A stretch of 64,000 bases of DNA from Nematostella vectensis. Lineage: Eukaryota > Cnidaria > Anthozoa > Actiniaria > Edwardsiidae. A program made the position numbers and the translations under genes. The notes beneath the pieces were generated by a model, which made no database searches, was not told the DNA's origin, and worked only from the letters and a program-made list of their open reading frames with translations. The stretch spans positions 3,112,699 through 3,176,698 of the forward strand of contig NC_064041.1 in the NCBI RefSeq assembly GCF_932526225.1. The letters are read 5' to 3'. Positions 10,601 through 23,011 of this stretch are shown here, one piece after another (the stretch's first letter is position 1; each line of letters opens with the position of its first letter).

Positions 10601-13600
10601 ATGCATAGAGCTAATTTGTTCTTGTCACCTCTGCCAATCTCAGAATAGAACTAACTATTGTTATAACTAGTGTTACAACTGTTATAACTAACTGAATAGC
10701 TAGTGTTTTAAATCCTTGATATCATAAAACCCTTTTGCCTTGGTCATTTGTTGTCAGGTCTGGGGATAGGTCTCCAGGCTTTTGTTTAATCTACACTAAA
10801 TTTGTTATATTAATGTTTTAGCTTTGTTATGAAAACTCAGTTGGACTAAAGGTTTATAGAGCTCCATTGTTTCAAGGGTGTCATTTTGATCCATGACTGC
10901 TTGTCATGTTCTTGCTTGTGCTCGTGTTGATCTATTCTTCCTATTGCAGATGCGGTCCCAGTTGAAATGATAGACAAAGAGGCTGGACTTAACATTAATA
11001 CTGACATGAAAAGCAAAGGGCTTGCTCTGCATGCACTACCTGGATCAGGAAGGGTCAGCCCGTCATTGCCAAAGACTCCTATTTCACCCGTTATTAAGCA
11101 GGTTGGTTTTCAAAGATACAGTAAAGCTCTCGTAAGCGACCACCTTGGAAACTGAAAATTGTGGTCGCTAACAGAGCTGGTCTCTTACGAGAGCTTGCTC
11201 TCATAAGCGACCACTAGGCGCCAAAAACTTGAACAATAGGTGTTGTTCGCTTACGGGAGCTTAATAAAAATGGAATCTAAAAGATATTGTTATAATATTT
11301 TTGTTTATTGCTTGATTTTGAAACTAGGTATTTGACTTATCACGAGAATGAGTTGTTTTATTTAATAGCAATTAATTCTACGCAAAGTAGCTCGTGCTTG
11401 TTTATATCAATTTCTAAAGCGTGCAACAAACAAGTGGATGGCGATTGTAACTGGAAAAAGGATAAATTGTGGAGCTGGCAATGGACTAGAGATTCCTTGC
11501 ATTTATACATTTTCTGGAGACAAAGAAATGTCAATCCCATGGTTAAAATTGAAGTTAAAAAATTGTAATTATGAAATTCTTTAATGGTTGCCTACTGGAA
11601 AGGCAGCTTTTGTGAAACATTACATTTCCGCTTTATATGTGATTTCAGCATGCATTGGATATGAAGTTTATCAGGTGTTGACTGATGTTGTAAAGCCAAA
11701 AATCATTGTGGTCGCTTACGTGAGCTTAAAAATAAAAGAAAATCTCAGTTGGTGGTTTGAAATTGTAGTTGTTAACGGAGCTGGTCGCACTGATAAGTTG
11801 GTTGCTAACGAGAGCTTAGAATTACAGAGTTTGTGTGACAATTCAATCGGTGATTCATGAACCGTGGTCGTAGTCGGAGCTGGTCGCTTATGAGAGCGGT
11901 CGCTCAGAGAGCTTCGACTGTACTTCAATCTTGACTTTTTTTATGGTTTTATAAGCAGCATCCACCAGAAGCTATTTTTTGCCCACAAAACTAAAGATAA
12001 AGTACCTATTCTTTCTCTTAGTCTTTTTTGCCCCAGTGTAAGCCTTATTTTGGAAACATCAATGAAACAGTTGAAACGGACTGTTTCAAAAAGATGTCAT
12101 ATGTATATAGGTATGGTAGGTAAAATGTTGGAAATGACACTGAAGGATTTCTATAGTGGATGCTTTACTGTGCTCACCATCTTCACCTTCCTCAGTTTTC
12201 ATTAGGATTTGCTAATTTGAGTAAAAAAATGTTGTCTTCGCTAGTGGTTTTGTAGCTTGATCTCGTCTAATGATATTTCTTTGCTTCAAAGGTCCCATCA
12301 TCTCCACTATCCACCAGGTAAGTTGGACTCTGAATCATTGGTAATTAATTTCAGACGTTTTACAGGTGCTAAGCATTTTGAAATAGCAAATATAAGATGC
12401 ATGCATTTGTGGCAAATGTTTGCATGATCTGTATGATTAATTATATATAGTTTTTTTTGCATTAGCTCTCCAGTGATACGCGAGCTAGAAAACAATGCAG
12501 AATTACAGCGGCTCAGAGATATTGTTCAAGTGAGTTCCTAAGGATTATAAAACTTCATACCATCCAGCCATGGATGGTTGGAATTGTAGCAATATTTTCC
12601 CTAAATCTTTGTTGCATTTTTTCTCCAATAAACTGGTTATTGCACAGCCAAGAATCAATTGCACAATGATATAGATGGACACAACATTGTAAAAAACGAA
12701 ATTTAGTAAAGAATTTGAATGAAAGATTTCACAAATAGTTGCAGAAACTGCAGAAATTGTAATAACAAGCCAAGGTATATTGCTTTTGATTGATTCATTA
12801 GATAGATGTTAACAGCTTACCTAATTACTGAGGGTTTTTTTACCGCTGGCTCTCATTTCTTCACACCTTCCTCCAACAGTATTCCCAATATTTAAAAAAA
12901 CAAAACATTTCCAACTAACCCCAAATGCAATGAGAACCAGCTAGCAGGCTAGTCTTTAGGCAGTGCCTGCTTTTCAATTTGTGTTTTTCTTATAATATCT
13001 GGCTTTTATTAGGACCAACAAAACCAGATTCGCAGCCAACGTCAGCTGAACTTCCAGCAGAAAGAGAAACACCGGGAAGAGCTTACAAAACTTCAGCAAT
13101 CAAAGATGCATGCCCTAAACACAAAAGTACTGTCACTCGATTATTGGTGGTTGTGGCTTTAGTGCACCACAGTCAAAGACCTGACTTGTGTTTTACTGTT
13201 ACTGCAAACCTCTGCGAATGAGATGAATATATGAGTACTGAAGTGGTACTGTAAAGTTTCCTGAATTGATTCATTCCTATCAATGAGGCATAAAGTAATA
13301 CCTCATTTCACGGTGTATAATGCACACCCGCGTGTAATCTGCACCCTAATTTTCAAGCCCTTTTCAAAAATATTTTGGATACCCGAGTATAATATGCACC
13401 ATGACAACAAAAAACAAGGAAATGGGAAACAAAAAAAACAGAAGTATCAAGATGAGATAAATGCTCTAATTCACAACATTTTGTTTATACATAAGTACGG
13501 TAAATGCTTTTCTACTTCTGAAATTGAAGGTGATATAATCACTTTGAACCTCTTAGGAAAAAGAAGGGCATCTTAGTACAACTGTAAAGCTGTTATTCTC

Positions 13601-16600
13601 ATAGCTGAACATGGAAGGATAGAACATCTAAATGCGAGCTTGTGTTCGTTCACGGCAATTACCGCCATTTTGGACGAGGGCAAAGAGACTGGGCAGAGTA
13701 AACTCCAACATGGCGGACATCAAGAAAATCGTGAAAGAAGCATAAATAATTGTTTTTCTGGCGAGTTTTTAGGCTTATTTTCTTACAAAACACATGATGA
13801 GGAAATTCTTCATTTGGAATACCTTTTACTTTGTTATTTTTAAGCGATTTTGTTTCTCACCTATAAGCGATTTTGTTTCTTACCTATAATGTGATCGATG
13901 CATTTTTTTAATTGATTTCCACTTTTTACCATACTTAAAACAATGGGTTCCGCGTATAATGCGCACCCCATTTTTCTAGGATATTTTGGGGGTAAAAAAG
14001 TGTGCATTATACGCCGGGAAATATGGTACATAGGTAACTTAAAAAAAGACTACTTTAAATCCCAAATAATGCTATTGGCAGTGTCGGGTAAGAATTAGGG
14101 TTAGCCTTCCATTAATATTCTTCCACTCTGACCCTTCCTTAGGAAGGCCTCTATTCTCAGTGATGACTTTCTCAGCTTAGTACTGGATATAATGATCAAT
14201 ACTTAATTTGTTGCAGTTTGAGACCTTAATGAGCAGTGTGAATGAAGTACGCAATCTAAGGTTCGTAATCGTTTTCTGTGAAAATCAAAGTTAACTACAT
14301 GTTTAAACGTTTTGTGTGCAAAAATTGTCAATTGAGATAAGACCCCGTGAATAACATTCGTCTTTTTTGAGATGTAACATTTATTACAATATAATAAACT
14401 GGATAAGCCCTTCATATAAGGCCTGGTGTCAGTTGAAGTTTTATCAGTTAAAAACAATTCCTAATATGTTTGAGAAAAATGCTAGCGACAGGTTTGCAAA
14501 AATTTGACAAAACAAACAAACAAAATTTGACAACTTTTCTTGCCTCTTCTAGGCATAAGTCAGCCAAGTTCACATCTGAAGAGATATTTGGTGCAGTGAA
14601 CGTCTTAAATGAGATGGCTGGGTTGGCTGTGCTCAGTAAAGTCAAGGCCACAGAAGAGTGTCTTGAACAAAAGCAGAATGCGATAAGGGCTTGTACTGAC
14701 AAGGTTTGACACACAGTGCACTTTGCTTTTGAACAATTAGCAAATACACAGATACAGTCAAAGCTTTAAACAAATAGTTGCGTCCCTCACTCAAGTGATT
14801 GTCTCGTAGTAACACCAAATGTCATAGATGTAGGGACAAATGTAAGATATGCTAATTCATGGCATCTAAGACTTTTGTCTAAAAAAAAGCAAAATATATT
14901 TTGAAAAAAGCCATTTAGTATGTTTGGAGAGTTTGACTTTTTACAAATTGAACAGGAACAAGCGACGAAAAGATTCATGGATTGCCAAAGATGTCAAAAG
15001 AGGATCAACAATTCCTAATATACCATCTTGCTGTCCTATCATCTTTAGGAACTTTTGCAGTCTCTTGTTGAGGAGAGGAATACTTCCAGAACAGACCTGT
15101 TAGCTGATATTGAGGAACTATGCACAAACTTGTCAACTGAACGACTGGAGGAGTGGATGACAAATCTTCAGGTTGGTGCAGGTCTTTGATTCGGCAATAA
15201 TCAAAATTATTGACAATAACTCAATATGTACTAATAGCCAACCTACATTTTTTGCTGCTCCTTTTTTTTATCATTTTGGCTATCCTGTTTAATGTATAAT
15301 AAGTTCATCTAAGTTCACAAATATCGAACTAGAGTTCCTTGCCACCTGGGATAGAAGATTTTTAGTATTGTTTTTTTTTTAATTAAAAGTTTTTTAATGA
15401 AAAAAAAAATGTTTTCAAATAAAGCGCTTCATATGTAAGTGCTATCTACAATTTTTTTTCCTGGCACTTTTTTAATTCGTGATTTCTCTAATTTCTAGGC
15501 AGCACACAAGTCTCTCCAAACAGTTGGTAAGATAATATTTATTACCTTACAGGTCTCAAATGCTTTACTTGATGGAATCCCTTAAAATCAAAGGGCCAAG
15601 AAACTAAAAAAAAAATATTTGCTTGGAATATTTTGTACCCTTAATTGTTCTAGGCTTTCATAAATGTGTTGTATATGATTCAACAACTTATCAGTCACTA
15701 TTTTGCTTGATGATTTATAACTAGCCCCAATAACATCAATGAAAATAGATATGAGTGTTGAACCAATTGCCAATGGTAATCTGTCTGTGATAGAGAAATC
15801 TTGCTTAATTAGCAGACCGCAGCAAGCTTCTACTGCCTAGCCTTATAACTGGCTAGCCTCGAAACTGGTAATAAATATCTTGCACACAAGGGTAGAGTGA
15901 AACAATGTAACTTTTTTATTAGCTAGAAATTAGTGTGAAATACTGTAGGTATTATTAATTGTGCAACTTTCCTTTTTACCATAGCTGAATCAGTAGACTG
16001 CCCATTGCCGACCCTTGATGAAAGCTTGTCATATAGTGATGTCATAAAGGAGTATGAGGAGTGGACAGTAAGTTACCAAACTTCAAGAATAAAATATGCT
16101 CAGGCATCTAGTTTCATTTAATATGTATAGTAGTGCTTTTCATGAAGCGGTTTCAGAAAAGGACATGAAGAGGTTAGACTTTGAAAAGGGGTTGCTAAGT
16201 AGAGTGCAAAGCAGAAATGAATGGCAGTTTGGCCCATCCTTATTGAACAATACTTCTCTTAACTCCTACACAGAACATTTTATTACTTTACACAACCATG
16301 CCCACATCATTAAACCTCTTTGCCCCCTTCTCTCGATAAACTCTTTTAAATGTACAATTAAATTTCCTTTAAAAAGATAGCATTTCCTTCTAGGAAATTT
16401 GCAAGCTGGATCTTGAGGAAGTGCGAAGTCGATGTGACAAGGAGCACCAGCATTTCAATGCAACATATGCAGATCTCATGAAGGTTACAAACTCTGTCCA
16501 TGTCTACATAAAGTTACTGCAAGGGCTTTATTCTAGCATTGCTTGCCCTAGCTCAAACAGAAAAAAAACAAACAAGTTTTAATTTTTTACCTTAACATAA

Positions 16601-19600
16601 TAGCCAATGTAAGCTGAAAGAATGCCAGTGGCAGAACTAGAGGTGACTGCAAGTGTTCAATAGGATCACCATTATTTAATTGAAATGATGTTCTTAGGGG
16701 AAGACTTGCATTTCCTACTTCAAATTCCTACTGATGTTGATTTATTTCCCTGTTTACATCCTCTTTTAGTTGATTGAATTTGTCGATCCTGATGACAAAG
16801 TAATTGAAGTTGACTTAGATTCTGTGATGGAAAAGTTTGTGTCTGTCATGAATGAAGAGATTTCTGTCACCAAGGTATGTTTTTGACTGTGCACTTAAAC
16901 CTTCTCTCTTACACATCTTTTGTTTGTTTCAAATGCATAGAAAAATGCTTTGTTCTTTTAGTTTCTCCCATGAAAAATAATGTTATGTTTTGTAGCGTAC
17001 TGGGGAAGACAAGGCAAAACACCTAAAGAGCAAAGTGCTTGCTGCTTTGTTAGGTCAGCTTTCAAAGGAGATTGAAGAGGATAGGTTGAGGTAAGAGTGG
17101 AGATGTTGCTTGATAGGACCACTACCAAATCCACATCACATGATGGTATATCCCAGTTTATTTATTATTCTAACCTCCAGAGGATTCAATCTAGCATGTT
17201 CCTAAACTCAAGCAAGACATTTTTTTGCATTTATGTATCTGTATATTAATCTCATTGTCTCTTTTGTGATTATTTTGGCAGACATGATTTAGACCACTTC
17301 AAATCACTGAAGGTAAACTTATTATAGCATCTTAAAAACAAACAGAGGCCTCTCAAACTAAAAGTTTGTTGCTTTGATTTGTGTGACAAGCAAATCAGAA
17401 CGATTCTATTTCTGAAGTATCAAATAAAGGCATACTTTCAAGATGATGAGAGTTAAGACTACATTGTCACACAAGTAAAATCATTGGACTTCAACAATGG
17501 TGTCATACATAAAAAAGATGTCATCAAAAAGCCTATGCCTACTGTATGAAAACAAGAGACCATGATGTAAGAGAACAAATCTCCTGTATTAGGGTATTTT
17601 CCAATGATGACGTCCGTGAAAGATATTTTTAGAACAACCAGTTATTTTTAGATAGGCCTATGATTGGTCGACGCTTACGTTTCCTAGCAACATGAGTCTA
17701 ACACGCGATCACATCTTGAGCGATGTGAACCGGCAAAGGCTGTTATGGAAATCTTTTTGACCGGAAATACCTTTCTTTTTCACAAACGCTGTGAAACTGA
17801 TTTTCCAGAGAGTACGCTGGATTCAATCAACTGTTTCTTGGACATTAAAGACATTAAAATGCATAGATTGCATGATTTTAGGCATGGGGAACAACTTCCC
17901 CAGTAAACGTTTTCACACCTGATTCGCAATATAAAACAACAATAAATCAGAAATCTGTGTTTATAATACACAATTCTCTTCCCATTCTATATTAATGAAA
18001 AAGATACATCCAGAACTTAATACCATTATATTCACACCGATATTGTGGTTAAGACATGTATTTCACAAATAAAAGATTTCAAGACTTTATAATGAAGTAA
18101 ATCTTCATCAAAGAGCCTTCTTGTATTAAAATACATAAAATATAGTCTGATAATGCCTAGGATTCTATCTCACCGAATTGCAGAGATAAATAACTTTTTA
18201 GGAGTCAGCCCGATTCATATTGAATGAACTCCAAATTCGCCGTCTCCTAGACGTCTTCCCGTTCAATTATTTTAATTTCATTTAGATAACTTAACATCAG
18301 ATAACTTAACAGATACCAGTACACCACCCTACGAGTAGCATTGTGATCATGAGCTATGAGGAACAGCTAAAAGGATAAAAACAGGTAGCGAACATAGTAA
18401 ATAGTGCAGAGGGAAAAAGTTTTTTTTGTGAAAATGTACTAGCTCGCGAAGTGCCCATAACCAAATATGGCGCGACGAACCATATATAGATGCTATGATT
18501 GACAAGCTCGCGCAATCTAAAAATAGCTTTCAAGGACGACATCATGGGCCACAGGGATTCGTTCTCTTATATCATGGTCTCTTGATGAAAGCCTATAAAA
18601 TTTGGAATAAATGACCTTTACCCCTTCCTGCCTAACATCACAGGCTCATATCCATGAAGCAATATCGAGCACTCCAGATGTTCAGAAGGTGATAGCAACA
18701 AAGAAGACTATCCGAAGCCTAAAGTCCAAGATAGGTCACAAGCTGATTGATCGGGAGGACCTGCGTGAGGTTAGAAACAGTTTGACTTTATACACACCAT
18801 GACTTTCTAACCACATGATTGCTTAGCTATCCACATTTGAGTGTAAAAATAAAGTCCTATTATATCAAACTAGTGTAGATTAGTTCTATTGTTTAATGCA
18901 ATCCACTAGACATGATGATGACTAGGTTTCTTGAAGTTATGCTTGTGTGGTATTTGTAGGCTGTGTCTATAACTGTTCCGAGTTTGGAGAACAGTGAACT
19001 ATTGCTGCCCAGTGCACTGGCCTTGATCTTACAGATCATATAGGAACCAGCCTTTGCGAAGCTGCTTATTATAAACATAAAGGGTTATCCCTAAAAAGTT
19101 GTCTGCTCGTTGGCTAGGTTGACGCCCTAGAAAGGGCACATATCCAAACACTTAGTAGTCGCCGTGTTGACGCATGTAAGCATTTTATAAGTAGGATACC
19201 TAAGATGAAACTGTACCAACTACCCTTTACTAATTAATACTGATTGCTATATCTTCTCTTATTTTGTAACTGTAAAGTACCAGCCTATTTGTTCTTTGTG
19301 CATTCAATATTTATTTATGTAATCAGCCTTTAATTGAGTCGTAACTGTAAAAGGTTTGAATAAACTATTGTTGTTGTTGTTGTTGTTACAATTTAACCAG
19401 CTTAATATGGTACGAATTAACAATCTAACTACTAACCAGCCATAATTAGCCGTCTATGACAGCTGGCTCTGAGGGGTAACGTTCATTCTGATTGCTCTTG
19501 AAACTCACTGTTTGCTTTTGGTTGATTGTAGAGAGACGATGCAGAAGAAGAAGAAATCACACAGGTGGGTTCAAAACTTTCTCTTCTCATCTTTAGTCTC

Positions 19601-22600
19601 TGTTCCTTATCCGTTTGCCCTCTGTCAAATGAACATGATATCTACTTCTGTTCCTAGTGTGAAGAGGAGCTTTCTGAAGCATACTTAAAACTACATGCGG
19701 CTTTTGATGAAGAGCAGAAACTTGTTGTAAGTGAAACAGGCATAACCTATATTGAGATAATGATTGTATTTACATCCTTGGTTAAGGTCAGGTCTTCCAG
19801 TAGCCCAGTCTTTTTCTTGTCCAGAGACTCCACTGGATTGCAGATTGTGTAATCCCTAAAAAGTTCCCTATCCCCAACCACCACCACCCCGAGTATCCAA
19901 TCATTGCAGTTGGGCAAAAAAACGTATCATAAAGTGTTTGTATGAGGTAAACAGGTTGCTAATCGCCGAGAGATCATGGCTGAATGACAAACTTTTCTGG
20001 TTTGGTACATATTTTAGTAATCTTTTTATTGCCATTTGCAGGCTGAACTGGCTAATTTATCTTGTGTGCACTTTCCCGAGCTTCCTCTGAATCATCCAGA
20101 GCTGGACCTGAAGACATGGCTGGTAGGTGATCATAGAAGAGAAAGAATGTGATTTTTATAGTCTTTGCTATCACAAGAAATTATATTTTACATTAGGGCT
20201 TTAAGATCTTAAAGGATGTCAATCAGCCACTTCTTTGTTTTTGTTTATAATTGAAAATAGAACAGTTTATTCGCAAGCATATTCAAAATAATAATCTACG
20301 AGTGAAGTATGATACTTTATTGACAATATTTTATTGCAAATATTTTGGTGACTTGCCTGGATTAGCAGATGGACATGGAAGTTTAGTGTGACTTGGCATT
20401 GAGCTTGAGCAAAAATTGGCAGCGTGATTGGCTTTTTTTATGTAAAATATTTGACAACACAAACTGAGATAACTTAAGCTGACTTCAAGCTGCACTTTGG
20501 TTTTGTGCCAGTTTGCTTCTGTTCAAAATGTATCCACTTGTATATCTGCACAGGCAACTCAAGGATTAGTAGTTTCTGGACGAACCCTTGATCACTACCC
20601 TGTTGATAGTAAAGCTGCCAGTACCCCTTCCACCGGTTGCCATGTTATGGAAACACAATTTGCTGGTCAGAGGTGTTATATCAAGGTAGGCTTGCCATAT
20701 TGTTTGTTACTTGCCTAAACCGATGAGTTCAATTTAAAAATTTAAATCCTTCAATATAATTCAGTGTTAGTGGAACACAAATCAATGCAAGACGAACAAA
20801 CTCAGCGTTACCAAGATAAGAGACATACCAGATACGCAGTGTTTTTTGTTAATGTTGTTGCAGTTGTTTTCTTACCATTTCATGTGAAAAAAACCTTTCA
20901 GGACTTCCTTAAAAGAGACTCTGGTATTACAGAGCAAGGTCTTTAAATAGCAGTAGCAAGATGCAACAAATCTCACCAACATCTTTAACAGCTAAGTTTG
21001 TTTGTTATATAATTGCCAGGAATACCAGATGCTCGATGTTGCCAGCAAGGAGCTGTTTGAGAGGCAGGCTATAGAGTACCATAATGTCCAAAGCTTCAAC
21101 GTGGCCAAATTGCACTCACTCTTCTATGCCAAGGTACACCATTGTAGCAGTTGTGGGTTTTATTGTGTTTTTTTTTTTTCTTTTTCTATTGTAAACTATC
21201 TATGTAACAAACCTCATTAGTATGCAAGCACAACATCAAAATATCTTAATGTTCTTCTAAAAACAAATAAAGCTAGGAATGTAACTGACTGGTTTCCTTG
21301 CACTTGTATTCCCCACGTGTGTTGCTTTTGGGCTTGTGCTCAAGTAAGAGCAAAACTTGATAAACACTCCTTTCTTCATCCCCAAATATAGTTCAGTAAT
21401 AACCTTATTCTGAATAAAATGTGCTCAATAGAATGGGGAGTGTTGCTGAAACACCCCGCAAGTAAAAAGTAATTAGGTATAGCAGCCGCCTGAAAGTCCA
21501 AACAGTGATAAAACGAACCCTCTTTAATAAAAAGCTGGTTATTCTGAATATGCTACATGCCGAGTGAACAGGGTTGATCTGGTTGGTTCATTCCACAGCA
21601 AGCCTTCACTGCATACTTGCATATTCAGCATTATGTGACACTGGCTGGATGGCTTGAAACAGAACCTTCAAAAGAGGTAAGAAGTCTGGGCATTTGGTGA
21701 CATTTGAGATGCCACTGGGACTTGTTGTGGTTTATTAGCGGCCCAAGCAGGCATGAACTTGCAAGCTTTTCTGTATCTAGGATTTTTTATCATTCAAGAA
21801 ATTTTTCTTTAAATATTAAAAGTCTTTCACATTCTGGCTTAATCTGTTTTTTTTTTTAATTCTTCTCCTTTTTTATGTATGTCCACCTCCCCTCATGTGT
21901 ATGTCGCTATTAACCCCATAACTAAGAATATTACACCCATTTGTGACTATTCCATTCTAGCATGTGGTCTCAGTGGTACATGGATTTCTAGAGGGTCTTG
22001 AATCTCTACATAAAGCTGGCCTAGTGCATGGGGGACTTACTGAACACTCTGTTCTAGTTGACACTGCAGCAACACCTCCCATCGGAGTGATCGGCCACTT
22101 TGACTTCTCCAAGCCCTTGGTAAGCTCTGTATATCTATAAAGGTGTATGTAGTATATTGGGTACTCAATTGGTCTTCTTTTTGCTGGGCATGGTGTTGTG
22201 CCATATCTAACGTATCTCATTATGGGTGATTTAAAACAGTCTTCTTCACTAAGTATATGATTAGTGATAAATTTAAGTTTCTTGCATTGTTAATGCCACA
22301 GTTAAGAAAAGACACCCCAGGGCAGATATTCATAACAATTTTTTAGGGCCAGACATTTTACCAACTATTAAAATTGGTGTTCAGTAGTTTGGTCGTCAAA
22401 GCTGATGGGCGTGCTGACAAATTTTACAATTCGCATTAGCTAAAGTTCAATGTCTAAGTAAAAAAAAACAGATGTTTTTTTTTTCTTAGTCGAACAGGAT
22501 TTCTGACACTTCGAGCAGCTTGGGGCTGACAGTTCGCAGTGAAGATGCTGCCTTCGACAAAATGTGCCTCACCAAGATCTTCAACCAGTCTTACATTGAC

Positions 22601-23011
22601 AAAATGTGCCTCACCAAGATCTTCAACCAGTCTTACATTGACAAAGAGGTAATCCATAATTTGCCAATTCACAGACACAGACAAATGCAGTAGACAAGAA
22701 ACTCGGTTATCTTTTCGGAAAGCCATAATCGAGCTCAGAAATTGCAATGGGATAAGATGAAATGAGATAAATGAAATGAAATAAAAGTAATTCCTACGAA
22801 GGGAATTAAAAAGTCCGTTCCCTAACTTATTATTGAGTTTTATGTAGATTTTAGCTTTTCAAACATTGTTAGTCATTTTTACTTTATTGTGAAAGCAGGG
22901 ACAAATCTAAAATTGTTCATCTCGGTTACATGTATGGGTTCACCGCGCTAATTCGTGTCTTGTTACTTGCAGGATCCAGATATAAAGACGATGATGAACT
23001 CGCTAGTCTAA
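4607..23011 (+). CDS. STK31: Tudor + coiled-coil + pseudokinase protein, STK31/TDRD8-like, 31 exons
   Basis: Exons: 4607-4717, 5137-5189, 6782-6815, 7129-7176, 7685-7789, 8251-8325, 9628-9786, 10396-10474, 10950-11101, 12292-12317, 12466-12529, 13013-13126, 14217-14260, 14553-14703, 15049-15171, 15499-15526, 15985-16067, 16394-16483, 16770-16874, 16996-17090, 17282-17312, 18644-18769, 19532-19564, 19658-19726, 20042-20122, 20554-20685, 21020-21133, 21599-21676, 21961-22119, 22490-22648, 22973-23011. They total 2,760 bp (919 residues) and every phase joins. Order: Tudor domain (about 67-195), charged coiled-coil segments (about 280-690), kinase-like domain (about 694-907). A Tudor domain with a C-terminal kinase fold is characteristic of STK31/TDRD8, a germ-cell protein; Tudor domains bind methylated arginine, as on Piwi proteins. 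Exon 3 and the start of exon 26 (alternative in-frame acceptor before 20512) are least certain. Exon 12 uses a weak donor, GTACTG. Germline function is inferred from the family. Confidence 0.87.
5239..5484 (+). repeat. 61-62-bp tandem repeat, about 4 copies, STK31 intron 2
   Basis: GACTTACGAAGTGATGTTCA recurs at 5281, 5342, 5404 and 5465 (spacing 61, 62, 61). Copies differ by the length of an A-run and a few substitutions. The first copy is the most diverged. Confidence 0.9.
5771..6600 (+). repeat. 54-bp minisatellite, about 15 copies, STK31 intron 2
   Basis: ACTTGCATGGTGTGTTGA recurs every 54 bases (5771, 5825 and so on) with few substitutions and no indels until a degenerate copy near 6590. 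Because 54 is divisible by three, four of six frames stay open for about 300 codons (for example an 18-residue unit containing GADCKGHCA on the + strand). I read these as a by-product, since the array lies in an intron of a gene whose exons join without it. Confidence 0.93.
8673..9437. mobile_element. non-autonomous DNA transposon with TIRs and 9-bp target duplication (MULE-like)
   Basis: The left end (from 8673) reads TTCCCTGCTAGCAG and continues for about 45 bases. The right end (to 9437) is its inverted complement with about three mismatches. ACCTTTTCA flanks both sides (8664-8672 and 9438-9446). A 9-bp target duplication with TIRs fits Mutator-like elements; the superfamily is inferred from that length only. 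The element sits in intron 6 of the STK31-like gene and carries one small ORF (8876-9148). Confidence 0.75.
8876..9148 (+). CDS. 90-residue ORF inside the MULE-like element, possible zinc finger
   Basis: ATG at 8876, stop at 9146-9148. The N-terminus is basic (SSPLRKKKTT), followed by DEFCLVCGKNFKTS, which has a CxxC pair like the first half of a zinc-binding finger; no matching second pair is visible. It is preceded by a GC-richer segment with GCGCATGCATGAGCG. It may be a truncated piece of a transposase or a captured host exon. No family was recognised. Confidence 0.4.
   Translation: MNQTPVSSPLRKKKTTVQFQLPKTSLKRLNSKDEFCLVCGKNFKTSAQSSFFNLNIPQLDWEKMLQNFLVNLDQLIPEEYAKAVNRRLTS
9441..9462 (+). 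pseudogene. decayed duplicate of the start of STK31-like exon 7
   Basis: TTTTCAG followed by ATCCCTGTTC, two changed bases, then TTTATTG closely copies the acceptor and first bases of the true exon 7 at 9621-9646. The copy lies about 180 bases upstream and loses the reading frame after a few codons. It keeps an acceptor-like AG. Confidence 0.45.
10080..10317. mobile_element. 238-bp MITE, STK31 intron 7
   Basis: The left end GCATTATCACCAGTTTATTTC is mirrored at the right end by GTAAACTGGTGACAATGC (about 22 bases, two or three mismatches). It has no coding capacity and is a typical miniature inverted-repeat element. Confidence 0.75.
11117..11923. mobile_element. TIR element with repeated AGCTCTCGTAAGCGACC motifs, STK31 intron 9
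   Basis: The left end reads TACAGTAAAGCTCTCGTAAG. The right end, inverted, reads TACAGTCGAAGCTCTCTGAG. Near both ends the words GGTCGCTTACGAGAGCTT and GAGCTGGTCGCT recur in both orientations, like sub-terminal transposase sites. Short open frames inside it do not resemble proteins. Confidence 0.65.
13301..14026. mobile_element. TIR element with TA target site, STK31 intron 12
   Basis: The left end CCTCATTTCACGGTGTATAA (13301) pairs with the right end, which inverted reads CCATATTTCCCGGCGTATAA (14026). Both run on into GTATAATGCACAC. TA flanks both ends. TIRs with a TA duplication suggest a Tc1/mariner-type element; this assignment is inferred. No transposase frame remains. Confidence 0.7.
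17553..18584. mobile_element. 1.03-kb non-autonomous DNA transposon, STK31 intron 21
   Basis: The left end CAAGAGACCATGATGTAAGA (17553) is mirrored by TCTTATATCATGGTCTCTTG (ending 18584); the match runs about 30 bases with few changes. ATGAAA(A/G) flanks both sides, a likely 6-8-bp target duplication. The interior has no protein-like frame. It accounts for most of the 1.3-kb intron. Confidence 0.72.
19118..19388 (+). mobile_element. 3' end of a non-LTR retrotransposon (CR1/L2-like), STK31 intron 22
   Basis: A frame from 19118 to TAA at 19235-19237 gives 39 residues including VDALERAHIQTLSS and SRIPKMKLYQLP, which resembles the short C-terminal tail after the reverse transcriptase of CR1/L2-type elements. 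A 3' UTR follows, ending in a GTTGTT microsatellite at about 19363-19388, the usual end of these elements. It is 5'-truncated, with no reverse transcriptase core. Family placement is tentative. Confidence 0.6.
20554..23011 (+). other. STK31: pseudokinase domain of the STK31-like protein (exons 26-31)
   Basis: The segment has the kinase order. CYIK (Lys about 737) stands for the ATP-site lysine, and a helix follows in exon 27. LESLHKAGLVHGGLTEHSVLV stands where active kinases have the HRDLKxxN loop. IGHFDFSKPL stands where they have DFG. The catalytic Asp of HRD is replaced by Gly (HGG) and the Gly of DFG by Ser. A protein with these changes is unlikely to phosphorylate, in line with the STK31 family. 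The C-lobe ends early, about 58 residues after DFS, at a TAA (23009-23011). Confidence 0.8.
22556..22639 (+). repeat. STK31: perfect 42-bp tandem duplication inside STK31-like exon 30
   Basis: Bases 22556-22597 and 22598-22639 are identical. The duplication is in frame and repeats DKMCLTKIFNQSYI in the kinase C-lobe. No substitution separates the copies. Confidence 0.97.

Noticed and set aside
14470-14709. Independent small gene starting at the ATG at 14470
   Set aside because: Its downstream part is exon 14 of the STK31-like gene (14553-14703); the upstream part has no coding character.
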